64,000 nt of DNA from Ornithinimicrobium pekingense DSM 21552 (GCF_000421185.1 NZ_ATWJ01000002.1:62001-126000), one strand, 5' to 3'. Counted from the first letter of the stretch, positions 18,246 to 30,302 are shown. Made by a program: numbers and translations. Notes: generated by a model not told the origin, from the letters alone.

Positions 18246-19927
18246 ATCGCGCGGTAGCGTTCGCCGTTGCGCGCCCAGTCGCGCTCCGCCACGACCCACT
18301 CCCGGGCGGTGGCGGCGAGCGAGCGCCGGCGCGCGGGGTCGTCGTGCAGCCGCTGGAGGACGTCCGCGAGGTCCGCGGCGTCCCCGGTGGCGAAGGTCTC
18401 GCCGCGGTCGCCGTCACCGGTGATCTCGCGCAGCGCCGGCAGGTCGGAGACCACGAGCGGGACCGACAGGGCCATGGCCTCGTAGGGCTTCAGGGGGGTG
18501 ACGAGGCGCGCGGCCCGCTCGTCGATGCGGGGTATGACGAAGACGTCGAGCTGGGCGTAGTAGTCGCCGACCTCGTCGTGCGGCACCTTGCCGGTGAAGA
18601 GGACGGCGTCACCGGCGCCCATCTGCTCCGCGCGGGCCTCGAGCTGCTCCCGGCGGTTGCCGTCGCCGACGACGAGCGCCGTCGCCGGCACGCCGCGACG
18701 GCGCAGCTCGACGGCGGCGTCGATGAGCAGCTCCTGGCCCTCGCGGTAGTGGTCGAGGTTGGAGACGTAGCCGAAGACGAAGCGGTCGTGCAGGCCGAGC
18801 CGCGCGGTGAGGGAGGCGTCCCGCTCCCGCGGCACGAAGACGGTGGGGTCGACACCGTTCGGCACGACGCGCACGTGCCCGGCCGGGATGCCCCGCGCCA
18901 CGATGTCGTCCTTCATCGACTCGCTGAGCGTGACCACGGCGGCTGCGTCCCGCATGCACCGGGCCTCCTGGGCGTGGCGGCGCTCGTAGACCTCCGAGCG
19001 CTCGGCCCACGCCGTCTCCGAGGTCCACAGGGACTCGAAGAAGCCGCGCACCTCGTAGACCACCGGCAGGCCGAGGGCCCGTCCGACGGCGAGCGCGACC
19101 AGGGCTGCCTCATACCCCCGGTTGCCGGAGTGGACGTGGATCAGGTCGGGGTCCTCGGCGGCGACCACCGGGGCCAGCGCGCTCGCGTAGGCGTCGAGGT
19201 AGGCGTCCCAGGGCTCGTGGGGCGGGATCTGGTCCCGGAACAGGTGGACGTAACGGACGCCGCCCACCTCGTCCACCGGCGGGGCGTCGGCGACGCCGAC
19301 CGTGCGGGGGAAGTCGAGCGCGGTCACCGCGACGGGCTGCAGACCGGCGCGGACCTCTCCGGTGAGGGTGTACATGCTGCGCATCGAGTACCCGCTCTGG
19401 CGCTGCGGCATACCGATCTTGAGCAGGTGCAGGACCCGGCCGGACGGCTCGCGCCGTGCGTCCCGGGCCGGGAGGCCGGCCAGCACGGCGGGGTCGACCG
19501 TGGGCAGCCAGCCGGTGTCGGTCTCGCGCCACCTGCCCTCCTGCGTGCGCAGCTGGCGGGTGAGGCCGGGGTCCCCCGGGAACAGCTCAAGGCGCCGGCG
19601 CAGGACCCGCAGGTGCAGGTTGATCTCCCCGGCCTTCACGGCGCTGAGCTGGATCTGCCGCAGAAGGGTGTGGTCCTCCCCGCCCTCGCGCTCCAGGCGG
19701 TCGAGCTCGGCAGCGGCCAGCGCCCGGGCCTCGGCGTGCCGGCCCTCCTGGGTGAGCGTGGCCAGGTGCCGGGCGACCGGGTGGTCGTCGACGTCGATCG
19801 GCCCCGACGTGGGCCGGTCCGGGACCGCGGGTGCCGGGGCCGGCTCGGAGGAGGTGTCGGAGGTCGACGGACGTCCCGCGGCGAGGCGGCGGCGGAGTCG
19901 GTCGGCCCAGCGCTTGAGATCAGCCAC
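18215..19927 (-). CDS. GT4 glycosyltransferase with short N-terminal helical domain
   Basis: This is a paralogue of the convergent gene at 16044-18245. The 570-residue protein has a Ser/Pro/Ala-rich segment, a TPR-like helical stretch (ARHLATLTQEGRHAEARALAAAELDRLEREGG) and a C-terminal GT4 domain: RQSGYSMRSMYTL, HVHSGNRGYEAAL, LPVVYEVRGFFES, VPNGVDPTVFVPRERDASL, GYVSNLDHYREGQELL and TPLKPYEAMALSVPLVVSDLPAL. I chose the GTG at 19927 because upstream codons lack a better initiator; the ribosome site (GGGCAG) is weak, so the start is uncertain. Its partner sugar is unknown. Confidence 0.85.
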   Translation of the reverse strand: MADLKRWADRLRRRLAAGRPSTSDTSSEPAPAPAVPDRPTSGPIDVDDHPVARHLATLTQEGRHAEARALAAAELDRLEREGGEDHTLLRQIQLSAVKAGEINLHLRVLRRRLELFPGDPGLTRQLRTQEGRWRETDTGWLPTVDPAVLAGLPARDARREPSGRVLHLLKIGMPQRQSGYSMRSMYTLTGEVRAGLQPVAVTALDFPRTVGVADAPPVDEVGGVRYVHLFRDQIPPHEPWDAYLDAYASALAPVVAAEDPDLIHVHSGNRGYEAALVALAVGRALGLPVVYEVRGFFESLWTSETAWAERSEVYERRHAQEARCMRDAAAVVTLSESMKDDIVARGIPAGHVRVVPNGVDPTVFVPRERDASLTARLGLHDRFVFGYVSNLDHYREGQELLIDAAVELRRRGVPATALVVGDGNRREQLEARAEQMGAGDAVLFTGKVPHDEVGDYYAQLDVFVIPRIDERAARLVTPLKPYEAMALSVPLVVSDLPALREITGDGDRGETFATGDAADLADVLQRLHDDPARRRSLAATAREWVVAERDWARNGERYRAIYDAVLLPSS

Positions 19928-19971
19928 CTGCCCGACGATACGCGGCAGGAGGTCGTCCGCCGCGACCCGAC

Positions 19972-22041
19972 TCAGCCGGCCGCCCGCACCGGCACCTCGT
20001 GCAGCTCGATGTCCTCCGCCTCCGCGGCGGTGAGGCCGAGGGCGCTGAGCTCGCGGTAGATGAACGGGGTGAGCGAGCGGGCGAAGGTGTCGGTGATGTG
20101 GCTGCCCTGGCGGTAGACGAGCTGGCCGCCCATCGCAACCGGGCACCGGGCCGGGTCGGTGCAGATCCACGGGAGCACGTCGAGGACGGGGACCTGTGCG
20201 TCCTGCGCCACCTCGGTGGTCAGCTCGGCGGCCTCCGGGTTCGCCCGGAAGTCGCAGGCGCGCAGGTCGTCCGCGTGCTCGGCCGCGCACTCGTAGGCCT
20301 CCTGGCCGGGGTGGGCGTTGTTGGGGATCACGACGACGGGGATGCCGGCAGCGCGCAGCTCCGCCAGGGCGGCGGTGCTCCCCTCGTGCAGCGCCGGCCG
20401 CGCGGTGGCTCCGAAGGAGACGACGACCAGGTGCGGCTTCTGCTCCCGCTCCAGCAGGCTGTCGACAACCGTGCGACCGAACTGGTTGCAGTCCTCCTCG
20501 CCGCCGCTGACGGTGGCCGCGCAGGCGCTCTTGAGGTATGTGGTGAGCCGCCACCCCTCCTGCTGCGCGATCCCCTCGAAGGCGGAGAAGTACTGACCCA
20601 GCTTGGAGTCGCCCCAGAGCACGACCTCGGTCTGCGACCCCGGGACCCCGTAGACGCAGTCCTGGCGGGGGTCGGGCTCCCCGGAGGCGATCTGGCACCC
20701 GTCGTCGTAGTAGGGAGGGACGTCCTCGGTGGCCAGCTCGGGCAGCGGCTGCAGCTCGCCCTCCGAGGGGTAGGCCGGTGCCGGGTCCTCCAACGGCTGC
20801 CAGGGGGTGGCGTCCGCGTCGACGACCAGGGCGGCCGGACCCGGGCTGGTGACGGTGCTGGGCAGGCTCGGCCGGGTGACCCAGCCCGCCAGCGCGACGG
20901 CGCAGATGACCGCCATGGTCGTCCCGCCGGCGGCCAGGGACAGCGCAGGTCGGGCCGCCAGCCTGCGCTGGTAGCGCACGGGGTCCTCGACCAGGTGCTT
21001 CGTGGCCCAGGCGAGACCGACGGACAGGACGCCGAGCAGCAGGAGCGCGGGGACGCCGAGCGATCCCCAGCGCGCCTCGGCCAGCACGACGAGAGGCCAG
21101 TGCCACAGATAGATCGCGTAGGACAGTCCGCCGACCCACACCATGACGGGCACGCTGAGCACGCTGCCGCCCAGGGTGCGGTGCCCAGGTGTCCCCGCGG
21201 CGATCACGAGCACGGAGCCCAGCACGGGCAGCAGGGCGGCGGACCCCGGCCAGGGTGTGCTCGCGTCGAGGGCGACCACGGCATACCCGATCATCGCCAG
21301 CCCGAGCAGGACCCCGGCCTGGCTGAGCCACCGGGGGATCCGGGTCAGCCGGGGCACGAGGAAGGCGAGCACGGCGCCCGCGGCCAGCTCCCACAGCCGC
21401 GTCGTCGTGACGAAGTAGGCCGTGGCGGGGTTGGCCCGGGTCTCCAGGACCGACCACACGAGCGAGGCGGCACCCAGGCCGGCGAGCAGCAGCAGCGCGA
21501 CCCGGCGGGGCCGGAGCCGGTAGCGCGCCGCCAACGTCACGGCCAAGAGGATCAGCACCGGCCAGATGATGTAGAACTGCTCCTCCACCGACAGCGACCA
21601 GTAGTGCTGCAGCGGTGAGACCCCCGCGTCCTGGGCGAGGTAGTCGACCGACCTCGCGGCCAGCACCCAGTTGACGACGTAGAGCGTCGAGCCGAGGACG
21701 TCGCTGAGCAGGTTGGTCCGTTCGCTGCCGGGAAGCACCAGCCAGCCGGCTGCCAGGGTGAACGCGATGACCACCGACGCGGCGGGCAGCAGGCGACGGG
21801 CCCGGCGGGCGTAGAACTCCAGGAGCGAGACGGTGCCGGTCCTGGCCACCTCGCGCAGCAGGAGGGAGGTGATCAGGAAGCCCGAGATCACGAAGAAGAC
21901 GTCCACGCCGGCAAAGCCGCCCGGGAACCACGGGACGTGCAGGTGGTAGAGCAGGACGGTGCCGACGGCGACGGCCCGGAGTCCCTCGATGTCCCGGCGG
22001 ACCGGCCGGTGCGACGGGGGCGTGGGAGAGGGAGAGGTCAC
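19972..22041 (-). CDS. OafA/YrhL-type O-acyltransferase with C-terminal SGNH domain
   Basis: The protein is 689 residues from the GTG at 22041. It begins RRDIEGLRAVAVGTVLLYH, the acyltransferase-3 signature with catalytic His, followed by GFAGVDVFFVISGFLIT, FYARRARRLLPA, HYWSLSVEEQFYIIWP and about ten helices. The extracytoplasmic C-terminal domain is SGNH-like: VVLWGDSKLGQYF holds the nucleophile Ser and YRQGSHITD the distal His. Such proteins carry acetyl groups across the membrane and O-acetylate surface glycans. An in-frame TTG at 22104 would add 21 residues; neither start has a strong ribosome site. A paralogue lies at 26707-28881. Confidence 0.88.
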   Translation of the reverse strand: MTSPSPTPPSHRPVRRDIEGLRAVAVGTVLLYHLHVPWFPGGFAGVDVFFVISGFLITSLLLREVARTGTVSLLEFYARRARRLLPAASVVIAFTLAAGWLVLPGSERTNLLSDVLGSTLYVVNWVLAARSVDYLAQDAGVSPLQHYWSLSVEEQFYIIWPVLILLAVTLAARYRLRPRRVALLLLAGLGAASLVWSVLETRANPATAYFVTTTRLWELAAGAVLAFLVPRLTRIPRWLSQAGVLLGLAMIGYAVVALDASTPWPGSAALLPVLGSVLVIAAGTPGHRTLGGSVLSVPVMVWVGGLSYAIYLWHWPLVVLAEARWGSLGVPALLLLGVLSVGLAWATKHLVEDPVRYQRRLAARPALSLAAGGTTMAVICAVALAGWVTRPSLPSTVTSPGPAALVVDADATPWQPLEDPAPAYPSEGELQPLPELATEDVPPYYDDGCQIASGEPDPRQDCVYGVPGSQTEVVLWGDSKLGQYFSAFEGIAQQEGWRLTTYLKSACAATVSGGEEDCNQFGRTVVDSLLEREQKPHLVVVSFGATARPALHEGSTAALAELRAAGIPVVVIPNNAHPGQEAYECAAEHADDLRACDFRANPEAAELTTEVAQDAQVPVLDVLPWICTDPARCPVAMGGQLVYRQGSHITDTFARSLTPFIYRELSALGLTAAEAEDIELHEVPVRAAG

Positions 22042-22116
22042 GGGAGGTGAGGTCCTGGCTGGGGTACAGGGGCGAGAGATGGTCTCACGCCCTGCGGGGT
22101 GCAACCTGTGAGACGG

Positions 22117-23112
22117 CTATCCCTCAGGGTCGTACACGTCGGCGAGGGTCGGGAAGCGCGGCAGCACGTTGTGGGGGTGCCGCACCACGGCCGTGTTGCG
22201 CAGATGGGTCGCCACCAGCTCCTCGATCGTCGGCGGCTTCGTGGTGCGTGAGTCCTGACCGGTGTGCTTGAGGTAGGCGAAGGTGGCCCGCCGGGAGTCG
22301 AGCACGGTCGGCAACCGGGTGTCCACCGTCATGTGGTTGCCGGGACGGGGCAGGTCGAGGGTGCCCTGCTCGGCGTCCCAGCTCCCCACGACCGCCTGGC
22401 CCAGGGCGCCGAGCACGTAGTGGCGCCCACGCAGGTGCGTGACGCGGCCCTCGTGGTAGACGGCCTCGAGCCCCTTGGACAGCGAGACGGCCCACCCCGG
22501 ACCGTGCGAGCGCACGTGCCCGTCGAGGACGTCGATGAAGTCGAGGCTGAGCAGGTCGTCGTCGTCCACCCGCAGCCACACGACGGGGCGGGAGCCGGGA
22601 CGCTCTGCCTCCAGGGTCCGACGCACGATCTCGTTGATGCCGCCGTCCTCGACCGGGTGCAGGGAGAGCACCGGATACCGCTCGGCCGCCGCGCGCAGCC
22701 GCCCGATCCACGGCTCTGGCATCTCGGGGGAGTAGGTGACGACGTGCCGGTAGTCGTGCCTCTCCGTCCAGCGCTGCAGCACGGGCACGGCGAGATCGAG
22801 GAAGATCTGGTCGCGGGCGGTCATCCGCTCCGGGGACCAGAGGTGGTCCAGGTAGGCGCTCTCGTCCTTGAACCGCTTGCTGGCCTTGAAGGCCAGGCCC
22901 TTGTCGTCGGTGAAGTGGGCGCTGTAGCGGGTCCAGCCGAAGTAGACCGGGTCGGCGCTGCCCTGCGCGGGAACGGCTGTCACCTCCGCGGCCTCGGCAC
23001 CTGCCGGGGCCCCCTGCCCGGTGACCAGCACCCGGCCTGCGACGCGGAGCCTCCGGGCTGCGCCGCGGGCACGCCGGCGGACGGTCGTCGTCACGTCACG
23101 AGAGATCGCCAT
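22117..23112 (-). CDS. Putative rhamnosyltransferase-like protein
   Basis: The 331-residue protein carries FGWTRYSAHF, a DQIFLDLAVPVLQRWTERHDYRHVVTYSPEMPEPW segment and a VWLRVDDDDLLSLDFIDVL acidic cluster, which resemble the putative rhamnosyl transferase family (Pfam PF11316). GNHMTVDTR and LKHTGQDSRT follow near the C-terminus. A GT-A-like role fits its place directly divergent from rmlB, the first dTDP-rhamnose gene, with 58 bp between the starts. The ATG at 23112 was chosen; a GTG at 23118 is an alternative. No membrane segment is visible. The family name is assigned from motifs and not from a search, so substrate specificity is open. Confidence 0.68.
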   Translation of the reverse strand: MAISRDVTTTVRRRARGAARRLRVAGRVLVTGQGAPAGAEAAEVTAVPAQGSADPVYFGWTRYSAHFTDDKGLAFKASKRFKDESAYLDHLWSPERMTARDQIFLDLAVPVLQRWTERHDYRHVVTYSPEMPEPWIGRLRAAAERYPVLSLHPVEDGGINEIVRRTLEAERPGSRPVVWLRVDDDDLLSLDFIDVLDGHVRSHGPGWAVSLSKGLEAVYHEGRVTHLRGRHYVLGALGQAVVGSWDAEQGTLDLPRPGNHMTVDTRLPTVLDSRRATFAYLKHTGQDSRTTKPPTIEELVATHLRNTAVVRHPHNVLPRFPTLADVYDPEG

Positions 23113-23158
23113 GGGCACATCGTGCCTGACGCTCCCCTCGGCGGGTGCCAGGTATGGA

Positions 23159-25601
<2,443 letters not shown>

Positions 25602-25605
<4 letters not shown>

Positions 25606-26465
25606 AGGGCATCATCCTGGCCGGGGGCACCGGCTCGCGGCTGCACCCGATCACCCTGGCGATCTCCAAGCAGCTGGTGCCGGTCTACGACAAGCCGATG
25701 ATCTACTACCCGCTGTCCACGCTCATGCTCGCCGGGATCCGGGACGTGCTGGTCATCACCACCCCGCACGAGGCCGACCAGTTCACCCGGCTGCTGGGCG
25801 ACGGGTCCCAGTTCGGCATCTCGATCAGCTACACCACCCAGCCCTCCCCCGACGGGCTGGCCCAGGCGTTCCTGCTCGGGGCCGACCACATCGCCGGCGA
25901 CCGGTGCGCGCTGGTGCTGGGCGACAACATCTTCTACGGCCCCGGCATGGGCACCCAGCTGCGCCGCTTCGACGACCTCGTCGGCGCCGCGATCTTCGGC
26001 TACCGGGTGGCCGACCCCACCGCCTACGGCGTCGTGGAGTTCGACGACGCCGGCCGGGCGGTCTCCCTGGAGGAGAAACCCGCCCGCCCGAAGAGCTCCT
26101 ACGCCGTGCCGGGCCTGTACTTCTACGACGAGCACGTCACCGACCACGCCCGCGCCCTGAGGCCCTCGGCCCGCGGCGAGCTGGAGATCACCGACCTCAA
26201 CCGCCGCTACCTGCAGCAGGGCCAGCTGCACGTGGAGGTCCTGCCCCGCGGCACCGCCTGGCTCGACACCGGCACCTTCGACTCCCTCAACGACGCCTCC
26301 TCCTACGTGCGCACCCTCGAGGCCCGGCAGGGTTACAAGGTCGGGGCCCCCGAGGAGGTCGCCTGGCGCATGGGCTTCCTCACCGACGCCCAGCTCGCCG
26401 AACGCGCCCAGCCCTTGCGCAGGTCGGGCTACGGCGACTACCTGCTCGCCCTCCTCGACGGCTGA
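25602..26465 (+). CDS. rfbA: Glucose-1-phosphate thymidylyltransferase
   Basis: The 287-residue enzyme makes dTDP-glucose from dTTP and glucose-1-phosphate. The nucleotide-binding [39 protein letters not shown] is at the N-terminus, with [60 protein letters not shown] and [16 protein letters not shown] further on. All are standard for RmlA/RfbA. The ATG overlaps the stop of the RmlC-RmlD gene. It completes the dTDP-L-rhamnose operon. Confidence 0.96.
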
Positions 26466-26485
26466 GCCCAGCGGGGTCTGAGACG

Positions 26486-26710
26486 ATGCCGCCCATGCCG
26501 CAGCAGATCGCCTCCGAGCTCGTCGCCAGCGTCGCGCAGGTCCACGTCACCGTGGGCCAGCGGGTCGAGGCCGGCGAGGAGGTGGTGCTCCTGGAGTCGA
26601 TGAAGATGGAGATCCCGCTGCTGGCCGAGGCCGCCGGGACGGTGGTGGAGGTCCACGTGTCACCCGGCGATGTCGTCCAGGAGGGCGACGTCGTGGTGGT
26701 GATCGGCTAG
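26486..26710 (+). CDS. Stand-alone biotinyl/lipoyl carrier domain protein
   Basis: The 74-residue protein is a single biotinyl/lipoyl domain: GQRVEAGEEVVLLESMKMEIPLLAEAAGTVVEV, where the Lys of ESMKMEIP is the biotinylation site, and PGDVVQEGDVVVVIG ends the second half-barrel. It resembles the small BCCP-like proteins found singly in Actinobacteria; the carboxylase it serves is not in this window. Two in-frame ATGs (26486 and 26495) are possible and neither has a ribosome site. It follows rmlA by 20 bp but is probably a separate function. The stop overlaps the convergent acyltransferase gene by 4 bp. Confidence 0.82.
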   Translation: MPPMPQQIASELVASVAQVHVTVGQRVEAGEEVVLLESMKMEIPLLAEAAGTVVEVHVSPGDVVQEGDVVVVIG

Positions 26711-28881
26711 AGGCCGCTGGTCGCCCGGCCGAGGCCGGCGACCCGCCACTCGATCTGCTCCAGCGGGGTCCGGGCGGCACCGGCGCCGACCAGCTCGTGG
26801 TGGAGCACCGGGGTGAGGGAGCGGACGTAGGTCGCGGTCAGGTGGCTGCCCTGCCGGAACACCAGGACGTCACCGACCACCGACGGGCAGGCCGGCTCCG
26901 GACCGCTGCCGGGGCACACCCAGCGGTTGAGGTCCAGCAGCGGCACCCCCAGCTCCTCGGAGGCGAGCGTCAGCACCGGGGTGCCCGAGCCCCGTCCGGA
27001 CTCGTAGGCGCAGGCGCCGTAGTCGTCGGGGTGCGCCCCCACGCACTCGTAGGACGTGAGCCCGTCCGGCAGCTCCTCCCGGTCCGGGGCGGGGTTGTCC
27101 GCGAGCATGACCACGCGGGCCCCGGCGTCGACGGCCGGCTGCAGGTGCTCGACCAGCGAGGTCGCCATCTCCTCCCCGCCGTAGCGGCCCATCGACGTCA
27201 GGATCAGGTCGGGCACGTGCTCGGCGGAGCCGAGCCGCTCGGACAGGGCCGCGTTGTAGTCGACGCAGTCCGGCTCCTGCTCGACGGCGACGAAGCCGCA
27301 CGCCGACTTGGTGTAGACCTTGACCCGCCAGCCCTCCTGGACCGCGATCGGCTCGAGGGCGGAGACCCACTGCAGCGCCTTGGAGTCGCCGACCAGGGCG
27401 ACGGACACCTCGCCCTCGCGGTCGCCGAAGACGCAGACGTGGTCGGGCGTGATCTCGCTGGAGCCCTGGGCGACCTGGCAGCCCGCCCCGTAGGCGGCCC
27501 GCGGGGTGTCCTCGACGGCGATGTCGGGGTCGGGGTAGACCGTCCCGGTGGTGGTGAAGAGCCGTTCGGGGTCGGGCACGGGCTGCAGCCGGTCCGTGGT
27601 CCGGCTGGCGGGGTCCACCAGCCCGACGGCTCCGGCGGTGGGGGGCACGTCCCCCAGCTGGCGCGGGTCGAACTGCGGAGCGGTCTGGAGGACGGCCGCG
27701 CCCACGGCGGCGGTGGCGGCCATGCTGGCCGCGCCGTAGAGGAGGCCCCGGCCGGTCCGGCGGGCCAGGGCCGGGTGGAAGCGTATGGGGTTCTCGACCA
27801 GGCGCAGGGTCGCCCAGGCCAGGACGACGGAGCCGGCGGCGACGGCGAGGCGGGCGGCCAGCCCGGAGTCCGGGCGGGTCTCCTCCAGGAGCCGGAGCGC
27901 GGGCCAGTGCCACAGGTAGAGGCCGTAGGACAGGCCGCCGAGGAAGCGCATCGGCCCCACCCCGAGCAGCCGGGCGGGTGGGCTGTGCGCCCAGGCGGCC
28001 CCCGCCGCGACGACGGCGGCGGTGCCCAGGGTCGGCAGCAGGGCGGCGCTGCCCGGCCAGGGCGTGCCCGGGTCGACCAGCACGACCGTCAGCCCGATGA
28101 GCACCAGGCCGGCCCAGGCCAGTCCGGCTGCCGCCGGCCGGCGCAGCCGGGCGAGCTGCGGGGTGAGCAGGACGAGCAGCCCGCCCACCCCCAGCTGCCA
28201 CACCCGCGTGGTCGTGACGAAGTAGGCGGTGCCGGGCGACTGCGCCGTGTGCACCACCGACCAGAGCAGGGACGCGGCGACCACCAGCCCCAGGGTGAGC
28301 GTCAGCCCGGCTGTCAGGGACAGCCGCAGCCGCCGGCACAGCCACAGCACGAGCAGGATCAGCAGCGGCCAGACGACGTAGAACTGCTCCTCGACCGACA
28401 GCGACCAGTAGTGCTGCAGCAGGGACGGGGCCGAGTCCTCCGCGAGGTAGTCCACCTCGCGGCCGGCGAGGACCCAGTTCACGACATACAGCGTCGCGCC
28501 CACGACGTCGGTGCCGAGCTCGCCCCGACGGCCCGCAGGCAGCAGCCACCAGCCGGCCACGGCCGTGACGACGAGCACCAGGGAGGCCGCCGGCAGCAGC
28601 CGCCGTGCCCGCCGGGCGTAGAACCGGGTCAGGGAGACCGTCCCGGAGCGTCGCGCCTCCGCGACCAGCTGGCCGGTGATGAGGTAGCCGGAGATGACGA
28701 AGAAGACGTCGACGCCGGCGAAGCCGCCGCCGAAGCCCGGCACGCCCGCGTGGTAGAGCAGCACCATGAGCACGGCGACGGCGCGCAGCCCCTCGATGTC
28801 CCCCCGCAGCGGGGCGCGGCGAGGCGGGCGCTCGTCCGCCGGCGTGCTGGCCGGGGCGGTGGTGCCGGTCGCTGCGGTCAC
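26707..28881 (-). CDS. OafA/YrhL-type O-acyltransferase with C-terminal SGNH domain (paralogue 2)
   Basis: The 724-residue membrane protein is a paralogue of 19972-22041: LRGDIEGLRAVAVLMVLLYH, GFAGVDVFFVISGYLIT, FYARRARRLLPAAS, HYWSLSVEEQFYVVWP, LSYGLYLWHWP and LVENPIRFHP, followed by an extracytoplasmic SGNH-like domain with VALVGDSKALQW and FRQGSHLTATY. It should O-acetylate a surface glycan. The GTG start lies 8 bp after the stop of the UDP-glucose dehydrogenase gene, so the two form an operon. Having two such enzymes in one cluster suggests two acetylation positions or two sugars; this is inference. Confidence 0.88.
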   Translation of the reverse strand: MTAATGTTAPASTPADERPPRRAPLRGDIEGLRAVAVLMVLLYHAGVPGFGGGFAGVDVFFVISGYLITGQLVAEARRSGTVSLTRFYARRARRLLPAASLVLVVTAVAGWWLLPAGRRGELGTDVVGATLYVVNWVLAGREVDYLAEDSAPSLLQHYWSLSVEEQFYVVWPLLILLVLWLCRRLRLSLTAGLTLTLGLVVAASLLWSVVHTAQSPGTAYFVTTTRVWQLGVGGLLVLLTPQLARLRRPAAAGLAWAGLVLIGLTVVLVDPGTPWPGSAALLPTLGTAAVVAAGAAWAHSPPARLLGVGPMRFLGGLSYGLYLWHWPALRLLEETRPDSGLAARLAVAAGSVVLAWATLRLVENPIRFHPALARRTGRGLLYGAASMAATAAVGAAVLQTAPQFDPRQLGDVPPTAGAVGLVDPASRTTDRLQPVPDPERLFTTTGTVYPDPDIAVEDTPRAAYGAGCQVAQGSSEITPDHVCVFGDREGEVSVALVGDSKALQWVSALEPIAVQEGWRVKVYTKSACGFVAVEQEPDCVDYNAALSERLGSAEHVPDLILTSMGRYGGEEMATSLVEHLQPAVDAGARVVMLADNPAPDREELPDGLTSYECVGAHPDDYGACAYESGRGSGTPVLTLASEELGVPLLDLNRWVCPGSGPEPACPSVVGDVLVFRQGSHLTATYVRSLTPVLHHELVGAGAARTPLEQIEWRVAGLGRATSGL

Positions 28882-28889
28882 GGGGGGCG

Positions 28890-30056
28890 TCAGTCGCGGC
28901 TGTAGAGGTCGCGGGTGTAGAGCTTGTCGCCGAAGGTTGCGGCGGTCTCGTCGAGGCGGTTGGCGATGATGACGTCGGCGGCGGCGGTGAACTCGGCCAG
29001 GTCGTCGGTGACGCGGGCGCCCTGGAAGGTGTCGGCGTCCAGGGCGGGCTCGTAGATGACGATCTCGGTGCCTCGGGCCTGCAGGCGGGACATGACGCCC
29101 TGGATGGAGGAGGCGCGGAAGTTGTCCGAGCCGGCCTTCATGATGAGCCGGTAGATGCCCACGGTGGCCGGGCGGCGCTCGTGGATGTCGGCGGCGATGA
29201 AGTCCATCCGGGTGGTGTTGGCGTCCACGATCGCGGTGATCAGGGTCTGGGGCACGTCGCCGTAGTTGGCCAGCAGCTGGCGGGTGTCCTTGGGCAGGCA
29301 GTAGCCGCCGTAGCCGAAGGAGGGGTTGTTGTAGTGGTCCCCGATGCGCGGGTCCAGGCCGACGCCCTCGATGATCTGGCGGGTGTCCAGGCCGCGGGTG
29401 GCGGCGTAGGTGTCCAGCTCGTTGAAGTAGGCCACCCGCATCGCCAGGTAGGTGTTGGCGAACAGCTTGATCGCCTCGGCCTCGGTGGACCCGGTCAGCA
29501 GCACCGGCACGTCCTTGTCCACCGCCCCCTCCAGCAGCAGGTCGGCGAACATCCGCCCCCGCTGCCCGGTGTCGCCGACGATGATCCGGGACGGGTGCAG
29601 GTTGTCGTGCAGCGCCCGGCCCTCGCGCAGGAACTCGGGGGAGAACAGCACCGCCGCGCCCGGGTGGGTCTCGCGCAGCCGCTCGGTGAACCCGACCGGG
29701 ATCGTGGACTTGATCACCACCGTCGCCTCCGGGGCGCGCGCGAGCACGTCCACCAGCACCTTCTCCACCGAGGAGGTGTCGAAGAAGTTGGTCTCGGTGT
29801 CGTAGTCGGTCGGGGTGGCGATCACCACCACCTGCGCGCCGTCGTAGGCCTCACCGGGGTCGGTCGTGGCCCGCAGGCCCAGGTGGTTGTGCGCCAGGTA
29901 GTCCTCCAGCTCGGGGTCCACGATCGGGGAGCGCCGGGCGTTGATCAGCCCGACCTTCGCCTCGTCGATGTCCAGGGCCACCACCTCATGGTGCTGGGCC
30001 AGCACCACGGCGTTGGACAGGCCCACATAACCAGTACCGGCGACGGCGATCTTCAT
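28890..30056 (-). CDS. ugd: UDP-glucose 6-dehydrogenase
   Basis: The 388-residue protein has the NAD-binding [83 protein letters not shown] and the catalytic-Cys segment [25 protein letters not shown] and GGYCLPKD are the forms of UDP-glucose (not UDP-HexNAc) dehydrogenases, so it likely makes UDP-GlcA. GAGGAG sits 6-7 nt before the ATG at 30056. It is the first gene of an operon with the second acyltransferase and divergent from rpsF. Confidence 0.92.
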   Translation of the reverse strand: MKIAVAGTGYVGLSNAVVLAQHHEVVALDIDEAKVGLINARRSPIVDPELEDYLAHNHLGLRATTDPGEAYDGAQVVVIATPTDYDTETNFFDTSSVEKVLVDVLARAPEATVVIKSTIPVGFTERLRETHPGAAVLFSPEFLREGRALHDNLHPSRIIVGDTGQRGRMFADLLLEGAVDKDVPVLLTGSTEAEAIKLFANTYLAMRVAYFNELDTYAATRGLDTRQIIEGVGLDPRIGDHYNNPSFGYGGYCLPKDTRQLLANYGDVPQTLITAIVDANTTRMDFIAADIHERRPATVGIYRLIMKAGSDNFRASSIQGVMSRLQARGTEIVIYEPALDADTFQGARVTDDLAEFTAAADVIIANRLDETAATFGDKLYTRDLYSRD

Positions 30057-30088
30057 CAAGGCTCCTCGTGCTGCTCTCGGACCGGTCC

Positions 30089-30094
30089 AGTATG
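30089..30094 (-). promoter_or_regulatory. Candidate -10 box for ugd
   Basis: On the minus strand CATACT lies 32-37 nt before the ATG of ugd and is followed by the palindrome GGACCGGTCC (30079-30088). No -35 is convincing. It would give a short leader that contains the GAGGAG ribosome site. Confidence 0.35.
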
Positions 30095-30229
30095 TCGTGG
30101 CGTCGGTGAGAGCAGGATGAGGCCGGCAGGGCAGGCCCGCGGCCGGGTGCGGACGGGGATTAGGAGGCTCCCCTCCCCGCCCGGTATCGTGGAGGGGTTC
30201 ACCGTTCCACCGTCCACGGGCCACGTGCC

Positions 30230-30238
30230 TGTGGACAA
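30230..30238 (-). promoter_or_regulatory. Single DnaA-box-like site before rpsF-ssb
   Basis: TGTGGACAA is the exact reverse complement of TTGTCCACA, the DnaA-box form described for Streptomyces and mycobacteria. It lies in the ugd/rpsF divergent region about 53 bp upstream of the candidate rpsF -10 box. Alone it may be chance. Confidence 0.35.
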
Positions 30239-30290
30239 CTCCTGTCCGGCCCGCGCGGCCGGTGGCAGGCTGTGCGGAGCGGTGGCGACG

Positions 30291-30296
30291 TATGAA
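30291..30296 (+). promoter_or_regulatory. Candidate -10 box for rpsF operon
   Basis: TATGAA would place the transcript start near 30303, immediately before the hairpin described next. No good -35 is seen, which is common in this group. Confidence 0.4.
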
Positions 30297-30302
30297 GCCC
30301 TC

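Noticed and set aside
26707-28881. Acyltransferase gene as a pseudogene copy of 19972-22041
   Set aside because: Both frames are complete with all motifs, so both appear functional paralogues.
30170-30197. 7-bp inverted repeat CCCCTCC / GGAGGGG in the ugd-rpsF region as a terminator
   Set aside because: It lies between divergent genes with no transcript to end, and the stem is short for this GC content.
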